A DNA stretch of 64,000 nucleotides from Actinomycetota bacterium (GTDB lineage Bacteria > Actinomycetota > CADDZG01 > WHSQ01): contig JAUJNI010000002.1 in the NCBI GenBank assembly GCA_030446465.1, forward strand, positions 297,895 to 361,894, in the 5' to 3' direction. A program made the position numbers and the translations under genes. Shown here piece after piece: positions 58,321 to 64,000 of this stretch; position 1 is the first letter of the stretch; each line of letters begins with the position of its first letter. The notes under the pieces are model-generated. The model was not told where the DNA came from, searched no databases, and saw only the letters and a program-made list of their open reading frames with translations.

Positions 58321-59207
58321 TCCCCTTCTTCATCTTCTACTCGATGTTTGGGTTCCAGCGGATCGGCGACTTCATCTGGTCCTTCGCAGATCAGCGAGGG
58401 AGGGGTTTCTTGCTGGGAGCAACCGCCGGAAGGACGACGCTGAACGGTGAGGGGCTGCAACACGAGGACGGTCACTCGCTGCTGCTTGCATCGACCAACG
58501 CCGCATGCCTGTCCTACGACCCGGCGTTCGCTTTCGAGATCGCGCACATCGTGAAGGACGGTCTCACGCGGATGATGGACGACGGAGAAGACATCTTCTA
58601 TTACCTCACCCTCTACAACGAGCCCCAGCCTATGCCGCCGATGCCCGAGGGGGCCGAGCAAGGAATCCTCAAGGGTCTTTATCAGTTCCGCAAGGCGCCG
58701 GCGGAGCGAGCCCACCGCGCCCAGATCTTTGGCTCGGGTCCCATGGTGATGGAAGCGCTCAAGGCGCAGGAGCTATTGGCCGACCACCACGACGTCGCGG
58801 CGACCGTGTGGAGTGCAACGTCGTATCAACAGCTGCGCGCCGAAGCCCTCGAGGTGGAGCGGTGGAATCGATTCCATCCCGAGCAACCCAAGAGGCAGCC
58901 GTACGTGACGCGCCTGCTCGAGCATCACGAGGGACCTGTCATTGCGGTCAGCGATTTCATGAAGACGGTCCCCGATCAGATTGCGCGGTGGGTCCCCGCG
59001 CCGTTCTTGCCGCTTGGCACCGACGGGTTCGGGCGATCGGACAGCCGAGGCGCGCTCAGGCGCTTCTTCGAGATCGACCCGGAGCACATCGTGGTCGCGA
59101 CTCTTGCTGCACTGGCGGAGTTCGGGGACGTCAAGCCGGAGAAGGTCACAGAAGCGATGGAGCGCTACGGCATCGACCCCGAACGCATCCCGCCGCAGCG
59201 CCCCTGA
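58224..59207 (+). CDS. aceE: Pyruvate dehydrogenase E1 (AceE), C-terminal part after a frameshift
   Basis: The frame reads [28 protein letters not shown], exactly the expected continuation of the preceding part, then [54 protein letters not shown] and the C-terminal transketolase domain ([26 protein letters not shown]). It runs 327 residues to a stop at the correct family end. It has no start codon or SD of its own. An ATG at 58266 exists inside a conserved motif and would leave a non-functional fragment. Function depends on reading through the upstream part. Confidence 0.85.
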   Translation, partial: EGQILEEGISEAGSMGSFTAAGTSYATHEEPMIPFFIFYSMFGFQRIGDFIWSFADQRGRGFLLGATAGRTTLNGEGLQHEDGHSLLLASTNAACLSYDPAFAFEIAHIVKDGLTRMMDDGEDIFYYLTLYNEPQPMPPMPEGAEQGILKGLYQFRKAPAERAHRAQIFGSGPMVMEALKAQELLADHHDVAATVWSATSYQQLRAEALEVERWNRFHPEQPKRQPYVTRLLEHHEGPVIAVSDFMKTVPDQIARWVPAPFLPLGTDGFGRSDSRGALRRFFEIDPEHIVVATLAALAEFGDVKPEKVTEAMERYGIDPERIPPQRP

Positions 59208-59209
59208 GG

Positions 59210-60103
59210 CTAGCTTCGCTCAGTTAGCTTACCGACGGCCCTTCGAGCTTTAACCGTCGGGCGCTTGTGCTCCGTGGCGCTGACCGTTCGCACGGTCTCG
59301 TCCAGGCCGATGCCACCCCTTTCCGGTAGCAGCGCGCGGCGACGTTGGTAGACCAGCAGGAACAGATCTCCGTCGGTGGATCTCGGAAAGGCTCGCTGCA
59401 GACCGTGCTGCCGCATCTCTTGCACCGTCGGTAAGTAGAGGCGGTCGTACCAGTCTCCGGCGACCTCTTCGCGGCTCATGAGGCCGTCTCTGTCCCTAAT
59501 GAGGTGGTAGCCGTGGACCTCGACGAGCTCGAGCAGCTCGATGTAGCCGAGCGGCTTGGTGAACTCGATGCGCGCCTCGGGCCGCGCTCTGTCGAGTCCA
59601 CTCTCCTCCATGAAGATTCTTTCCTGCTCCCGCCGGATGACCATCCCGATGTCGGTTCCTGGAGGGAAGCGATAGCGCGACCGTAGAACCGTTATCTCTG
59701 CGTCGATGTACTCGATGCCCCGTTGTTTGGCGATGGCTACTCTGTGGTGGCCGTCCACCACGAAGTAAGCCTCGTCTAGCTGATAGACGAGGATCGGGGG
59801 AAAGCTTCCCTCTGGGAAAGCCCGTTCGACACTGCGCCAGCGCTGGCGGGTCTCGGCCCGTATGGGCAGCCAGTTGCGGTCGAAGTCCCGAGTCCGGCCT
59901 GCCGATCCGACGATCTTGTCTACGGGTATGGGGCGGACTCCTCCGTAGGTTTGCTCGAAGATGCGCAAGCGATCTTTGACCTCGTCGAGGGGTAGCAACT
60001 CAGGAAGGCCTGAGCGCCCGACGATGCGGGCGAAACGTCGGTAGGCCTCGCGACGACGCGCCTTGCCAAAGGTTGAGGGCTGGGGCAATTGCTCCCAACT
60101 CAC
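59210..60103 (-). CDS. ParB/sulfiredoxin-fold protein
   Basis: A 297-residue protein with a ParB-N/Srx-like core: GGVRPIPVDKIVGSAGRTRDF, FPPILVYQLDEAYFVVDGHHRVAIAKQRG (DGHHR at 117-121, the nucleotide-binding motif) and YIDAEITVLRSRY. A C-terminal half of unknown type (LYLPTVQEMRQHGLQRAFPRSTDGDLFLLVYQRRRALL) follows. ParB-fold proteins bind CTP or ATP, or act as nucleases; no helix-turn-helix follows the core, so it is not a plain partition protein. The GTG overlaps the phosphoesterase stop (GTGA). Last gene of a minus-strand operon. Confidence 0.7.
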   Translation of the reverse strand: MSWEQLPQPSTFGKARRREAYRRFARIVGRSGLPELLPLDEVKDRLRIFEQTYGGVRPIPVDKIVGSAGRTRDFDRNWLPIRAETRQRWRSVERAFPEGSFPPILVYQLDEAYFVVDGHHRVAIAKQRGIEYIDAEITVLRSRYRFPPGTDIGMVIRREQERIFMEESGLDRARPEARIEFTKPLGYIELLELVEVHGYHLIRDRDGLMSREEVAGDWYDRLYLPTVQEMRQHGLQRAFPRSTDGDLFLLVYQRRRALLPERGGIGLDETVRTVSATEHKRPTVKARRAVGKLTERS

Positions 60104-60777
60104 CGCTGCACCTCGATGACACGAGACGAGATGGCGTTGATGACCATGGTGTCTGCCATTGCCCGATCGTTGCCGTGCTGCCCATGTGGGTGCACGTGGC
60201 CGTGAATGAGAAGGTGCGGCGAAAGCCTTTGCACCAGCCTATGAAAGGCGCGGAAGCCTCGGTGAGCATCGTCGTCCGGGTCGTCTCCCACGCCGAGCGG
60301 CGGAGCATGCGTCACTAGGATGTCGATGCCCTTTCCGTCACGCAAGGTGCGAGCTCGACAGCGCGCTTCCAGGCGCAGGGCACGCCTCGTCATCTGGCCC
60401 TCGGTGTATTGGTTTGGTCCGTTGTTGTATTGAAGGCAGCCGCCGAGGCCCGCGACGCGTAGACCCGCGGCGTCCTCGATCCGTCCATCGACGTTGGTGC
60501 AACCCTCCGGGCCCGCCGGTCGGTCGTCCTCGAAGGCGGCGGGCACGAGAGGTTTGGACAGCGCGGGGGCGAGCTCGGGATCATGATTGCCGGGAACGTA
60601 CAGCAGCGGGACGTTCACCATGGTCACGATGAACTCCAGGTAGTCGAACGGAAGGTCGCCGCACGCGACCACGAGGTCGGGCCGAACCTTGAGTACCTCC
60701 GCAGTGAACAGCGAGGCCTCGACTTCATCGGCGACTGCGAGGATCCTCTTCTTCCCAGTCGCAGGCTCTCGGGCCAT
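60100..60777 (-). CDS. Calcineurin-like metallophosphoesterase
   Basis: A 225-residue metallophosphoesterase. Motifs: the first metal site is replaced by ILAVADEVEASL (a D-x-E instead of D-x-H), then GDLPFDYLEF (D41), VPGNHDPEL (GNHD 63-66), a catalytic THAPPLG and IHGHVHPHG. The odd first motif resembles the MPPED/YfcE-like relatives that lost the first His. Probably a phosphodiesterase; substrate unknown. ATG 60777 is chosen because a longer form would overlap the upstream gene by 90 bases and adds low-complexity Arg/Pro sequence. Coupled to the ParB-like gene. Confidence 0.8.
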   Translation of the reverse strand: MAREPATGKKRILAVADEVEASLFTAEVLKVRPDLVVACGDLPFDYLEFIVTMVNVPLLYVPGNHDPELAPALSKPLVPAAFEDDRPAGPEGCTNVDGRIEDAAGLRVAGLGGCLQYNNGPNQYTEGQMTRRALRLEARCRARTLRDGKGIDILVTHAPPLGVGDDPDDDAHRGFRAFHRLVQRLSPHLLIHGHVHPHGQHGNDRAMADTMVINAISSRVIEVQR

Positions 60778-60817
60778 CCCGACCGACGAGCGTGCCGTTG
60801 GGGCGTTGTGTGGGTTG

Positions 60818-62410
60818 TCAGCCACCGGCCGCGTGGGGCGGCATGCCGGCCTGGTTGGACAAGCGGGCCGGTACAGCCCGGGCGCGCCGGTGCCATCCCC
60901 ATCCATAGGCGAGACAGGCTCCGACGAAGCCGGCGTAAACCGTGAGGTTGACTACAAAGTGCAACCACACGAGGTCTACGTAGTTGCCAAGCAATCCAGG
61001 ATTCACCTTTGCACCGGTGAGGATGTGCTGTACGAGCTTGGCCGAGTGCTCCGTCATGTGAAAGGTCTGGACGATGACGGCCGCCCCCATCAGCCGGTCT
61101 CCCAGGGGCGCGGTGCCGGAAGGGGCCCAGCCCCTCGTCCGCGCCAGCGCGACCACTACCAGCATCGCCAGAACGGCAGCGTTGTAGACAAAGTGGACCA
61201 CTTCGGCGTCGACACCTGGCCCTGCCAGGCCCCCTCTGCCTGGGACGCCGTCGAAGTGCACACGGTAAGTTTGAAGCACGTGCTCGAACAGGTGGAAACC
61301 TTGCACGCCGATGCCGAGCCACAGAGCGGCCCACACCGCACGATTGATCCCGTGGGCTCGCGTCGACCGAGGCACCTCTCCTTCTGCGAGCCGTGCTGCC
61401 AATCGGGTTCGGCGCAGGATCTGCCCGACGATCAGAACGGTGACTGCGAGGCCTCCCAGGGCCGCGGCGATCGCGACCAGGGTGGCCCCAAGCGAGGCCG
61501 AACCTCGGCCCGGTTCTAGGGGCGACTCGGCGACGAAGCGAGAGCCTACGAAGTCGGCTCTTCGACCGGCAGCGCCGCCGAGCACGTCGCCGTTGCTCGA
61601 GGCGGTTGCGTGATAGTTCACGACCAGGCCCCAGCCCGCGCTGGAGTGCCCCCCGGTTCCGGCTGCGACCGCGCCCACTTCGTTATCAGAGAATGCGCAG
61701 CGGGACATGTCCCCGCAATAGAGCCCCACACCGGCGGCATCGCGCACCCGGTTGCCCTCGACGATTCCGTCGCTCATCTCGGTGACCGTGATGGCTCTCA
61801 TCGTGGTCGCGGTCACGAGGTTGTCCCGGAACGTCACCTCGGAGACATGGGACACGATTCCCTCCTGGCCTCCTGTGACTTGGGAGCCTTCGACCACCGT
61901 ATCTGGACGCCCGTCTGAGTTCCGAACCTCGATTCCCTGGGCGTAGGAGCTTCGAAGATCATCGACTCGAGCACCCGTGACGTGCGCCGACGCGTCCACC
62001 ACTTCGATGCCCTGAAGCTCCGCTCCGGTGATCGTCACTCGGTCTAGCTCTACGCCGTTTGCTTCTCGGACGGATATCCCGCTGGCTCCTCCGTGGATCG
62101 CGAGCTCTTCGACGCGCGTTCCAGAGGCAGCGATGGTGAGCGCGGCGTCTGCTGCCCGGTTTGCGACCAGTCGGGCCCCCGGCCTCCCCCGAAGGGTCAC
62201 CGCCCTTTCCAGCGTCACGGGACCTCGGTGCGTCCCCGGTTCGAGCACCACGGTTGCTGCTTCCGGCGCGTGTCGAAGCGCGGATTGAAGCGACGTTCCG
62301 GACTCGACGACGATGTGAGTCGAAGGTTTAGGCAGCACCAACAGCATTCCCGCGGACGCGATTAGAGCTGCCGCAGCCGCGGCGTACTTCCTAGATCTGT
62401 GCCCGCTCAC
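60818..62410 (-). CDS. Parallel beta-helix protein with C-terminal membrane domain
   Basis: A 530-residue protein. The N-terminal membrane helix (YAAAAAALIASAGMLLVL) is followed by about 250 residues of right-handed beta-helix repeats of the NosD/pectate-lyase type (LERAVTLRGRPGARLV, ISVREANGVELDRVTITGAELQGIEVVD, GIVEGNRVRDAAGVGLYCGDM). About four membrane helices then form a separate domain with clustered His (GVQGFHLFEHVLQTYRVH, IVQTFHMTEHSAKLVQH). The beta-helix probably binds or cleaves surface polysaccharide. The His-rich membrane part is unrecognised and could bind metal or haem. The GTG overlaps the sugar-permease stop (GTGA), so it is co-translated with the ABC transporter. Confidence 0.75.
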   Translation of the reverse strand: MSGHRSRKYAAAAAALIASAGMLLVLPKPSTHIVVESGTSLQSALRHAPEAATVVLEPGTHRGPVTLERAVTLRGRPGARLVANRAADAALTIAASGTRVEELAIHGGASGISVREANGVELDRVTITGAELQGIEVVDASAHVTGARVDDLRSSYAQGIEVRNSDGRPDTVVEGSQVTGGQEGIVSHVSEVTFRDNLVTATTMRAITVTEMSDGIVEGNRVRDAAGVGLYCGDMSRCAFSDNEVGAVAAGTGGHSSAGWGLVVNYHATASSNGDVLGGAAGRRADFVGSRFVAESPLEPGRGSASLGATLVAIAAALGGLAVTVLIVGQILRRTRLAARLAEGEVPRSTRAHGINRAVWAALWLGIGVQGFHLFEHVLQTYRVHFDGVPGRGGLAGPGVDAEVVHFVYNAAVLAMLVVVALARTRGWAPSGTAPLGDRLMGAAVIVQTFHMTEHSAKLVQHILTGAKVNPGLLGNYVDLVWLHFVVNLTVYAGFVGACLAYGWGWHRRARAVPARLSNQAGMPPHAAGG

Positions 62411-63291
62411 TTCACCGAGCCGGCGAGCAACCCCTGAACGAAATAGCGCTGGAATGCGAAAAAGACGATTAGCGGCAGGATCATCGACAAGAACGCGCCG
62501 GGGGCGATGACCTCGAGGTTGGCTCCGAACTGGCGTAGTTGTTGCTGGATGAAGACCGTAATCGGCGGATTCTCTCCTGCGAACACGAGCCCAACCAGTA
62601 GATCGTTCCAGGTCCACAGGAATTGAAAGATCAACAGCGACGCGATGGCCGGCATACCAAGGGGCAGGACGATTCTGGCGAAGATCTGCCACTCGGATGC
62701 TCCGTCGATGCGAGCCGCCTCCAGCAACTCGTGGGGGAGACCGATGAAGAAATTACGCAACAGGAAGATTGCGAAGGGCAATCCGAACGCGATGTGGAAC
62801 ACGATTGCCGCCGTGACCGTTCCGAAGATGTTGACGATACCGAAGATGCGAGCCACCGGGATGAGCGCCATCTGCAGAGGTACAACGATGAGCGTCACGA
62901 CGAAGAGGAAGAACCACTCACGGCCCTTGAACTCCATCCACGAGAAGGCGTAGGCGGCGAGGGCCGCAATCAGCACGACGAGGACCGAGGCGGGCAACGT
63001 GATCTTGATGGTGTTGAAGATCGCGGTTATCAGGCCGTCGTTGGCCAGGATCTTCTTGTAGGGCTCGAGTGTCAGCTGGCGGGGTTCCGTGAAGACGGTC
63101 CACCAGCCCGACTCGGAGTTATCGGCCGCGGTTCTGAAGCTGGTAATTAGGAGGCCGAAGCTCGGAGTCAACCAAAAGAGCGCCAGCCCGATCAGGAGGA
63201 CGTGCAGCGGCCCCTTGGACAAGAACCGAGAGAGACGTCCGCCAAGACCCTTCTTTTCCTCACCCGGCAGCCGCTCGGCAGCGTAGGCCAT
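62407..63291 (-). CDS. Carbohydrate ABC transporter permease (MalG-type)
   Basis: A 294-residue inner-membrane permease with six membrane segments and the cytoplasmic EAA loop (LLEAARIDGASEWQIFARIVLPLGMPA) that docks the ATPase. It ends AFQRYFVQGLLAGSVK, the usual MalG/UgpE terminus (RYFVxGLxxGAVK). It forms a heterodimeric channel with the permease encoded upstream. The substrate, a sugar or oligosaccharide, is not decided; the binding protein and ATPase lie outside the window. The ATG shares one base with the upstream stop (TGATG). Confidence 0.93.
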   Translation of the reverse strand: MAYAAERLPGEEKKGLGGRLSRFLSKGPLHVLLIGLALFWLTPSFGLLITSFRTAADNSESGWWTVFTEPRQLTLEPYKKILANDGLITAIFNTIKITLPASVLVVLIAALAAYAFSWMEFKGREWFFLFVVTLIVVPLQMALIPVARIFGIVNIFGTVTAAIVFHIAFGLPFAIFLLRNFFIGLPHELLEAARIDGASEWQIFARIVLPLGMPAIASLLIFQFLWTWNDLLVGLVFAGENPPITVFIQQQLRQFGANLEVIAPGAFLSMILPLIVFFAFQRYFVQGLLAGSVK

Positions 63292-64000
63292 CAGCCCTCC
63301 CTTCTGAAGCGTCGGATGTTCATGATCATCACGGGGATGACCAACAGGAACAGCAGGACCGCTATCGCGCTGCCGAGCCCGTACCGAAAGGCGGTGAATG
63401 ACGTCTTGTACATGTCGAGTGCGATGACGTTGGCCTCGTCCTGCACGGAGCCGGGCGCCATAACAAAGACGATGTCGAAGAGCTTGAGCACGTTGATGAT
63501 CAAGGTAACGAAGACCACTCCGAGGACGGGCGCAAGCAGCGGCAAAGTCACGTGCCTGAACGTCTGCCACTCGTTCGCTCCATCGACGCGCGCAGCTTCG
63601 AGGACGTCTCGAGGCAGCGCCGCGAGACCGGCACCGATCACCACCACGGCGAAGCCGGCCCACATCCACGAGAACGCTCCGATGATCGCCGGCGTGACGA
63701 GGGCCGACCCCAACCACTCGATCCCCGTGAAGCCTTGATCGAAATTGGAAGCGGCAAGCCGTGTTTTGAAGGGACCACCGCCTTCGAGATCTTCGATCAC
63801 CGCGCTGCCGTCGGCACCGGTTGTCGTGCTGGTGACGACCTGACCGTCTGCGTTGAGGACCTCGACCGTCGCTCCCGGCATACCTAGCTCTCCCTGGTCG
63901 ACCACACCGGGCTCGCCCCCTCCGGGGGTGAAGTCCCTCCACACCACTACTCCAAGCCCCTGTCCGGCTTGAGGCTCCGCAGCCTGGACCGCCTCCTCCG
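63291..64000 (-). CDS. Carbohydrate ABC transporter permease (MalF-type), 5' end outside window
   Basis: The frame is open to the last base of the window on the minus strand, so only the C-terminal 236 residues are seen. The membrane part has LVTPAIIGAFSWMWAGFAVVVIGAGLAALPRDVLEAARVDGANEWQTFRHVTLPLL with the EAA loop. Before it is an extracellular insertion of 60 or more residues resembling a small Ig-like/carboxypeptidase-regulatory domain (ATVEVLNADGQVVTSTTTGADGSAVIEDLEGG), analogous to the P2 loop of E. coli MalF. First visible gene of the five-gene minus-strand operon. Confidence 0.88.
   Translation of the reverse strand, partial: EEAVQAAEPQAGQGLGVVVWRDFTPGGGEPGVVDQGELGMPGATVEVLNADGQVVTSTTTGADGSAVIEDLEGGGPFKTRLAASNFDQGFTGIEWLGSALVTPAIIGAFSWMWAGFAVVVIGAGLAALPRDVLEAARVDGANEWQTFRHVTLPLLAPVLGVVFVTLIINVLKLFDIVFVMAPGSVQDEANVIALDMYKTSFTAFRYGLGSAIAVLLFLLVIPVMIMNIRRFRREG

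Overview
This window looks like a piece of chromosome from a high-GC actinobacterium. The signs are an AdnA/AdnB-type pair of helicase-nucleases, an lhr gene followed directly by nei, a homodimeric-type aceE, thyX coupled to lgt, HadA/HadB-like paired hotdog dehydratases, a MhuD-like haem monooxygenase, and small families such as DUF5319, DUF5679 and DUF6458. At least ten genes have a -10-like TANNNT or CATAAT hexamer 6-9 nt before the start codon and no Shine-Dalgarno (SD) sequence. That layout fits leaderless mRNAs, which are common in this phylum. No rRNA, tRNA, CRISPR array, prophage or intact insertion sequence was found. The content is mostly housekeeping and catabolic, as in a free-living soil or water organism. 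The species cannot be named from the sequence.

Layout. 1-6.3 kb: end of an FAD oxidoreductase, ligA, a gap with a probable minus-strand structured transcript, then an operon of a short-chain dehydrogenase and hotdog (MaoC/HadAB-like) dehydratases. 6.3-13.5 kb: rhomboid protease, endonuclease/exonuclease/phosphatase-like protein, EamA exporter, FlgM-like small protein, response regulator, prepilin peptidase, the DUF5319-parA-zinc-ribbon cluster, a Lys/Ala-rich histone-like protein and a patatin. 13.5-18 kb: glutamate dehydrogenase, a secreted sulfatase-fold protein, dodecin, an MBL-fold hydrolase. 18-24.6 kb: a histidine-utilisation island with hutI and a HutF-like amidohydrolase on + and hutH and hutU on -. 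24.7-27 kb: thyX, lgt and a DUF5679 zinc ribbon. 27-33 kb: RecB-family nuclease, membrane and hypothetical proteins, saccharopine-dehydrogenase-like reductase, histidine phosphatase, MhuD-like monooxygenase, a PYROXD2-like oxidoreductase. 33-42.4 kb: the cell-surface region, with an M14 metallocarboxypeptidase, a PBP4-type DD-peptidase and a giant LPxTG-anchored protein with three phosphodiesterase-like modules. 42.3-43.2 kb: tiny lipoprotein and a VapBC module. 43.3-56.5 kb: AdnA-like/AdnB-like, nhaA, lhr, nei and a CBS protein. 56.5-59.2 kb: aceE split by a 2-nt frameshift. 59.2-64 kb: a minus-strand operon running from sugar-ABC permeases through a beta-helix membrane protein to a metallophosphoesterase and a ParB-like protein.

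How they work together. The hut genes take histidine through urocanate and imidazolonepropionate to formiminoglutamate, and gdhA can release the ammonium of the resulting glutamate. DNA maintenance is heavily represented (LigA, AdnA/AdnB, Lhr, Nei, a stand-alone RecB-like nuclease). The least explained elements are the minus-strand RNA at 3.2-3.4 kb, the triple-module surface phosphodiesterase, several uncalled micro-proteins with CxxC pairs, a small protein carrying a beta-clamp-like QLTLF motif, and the frameshifted aceE.
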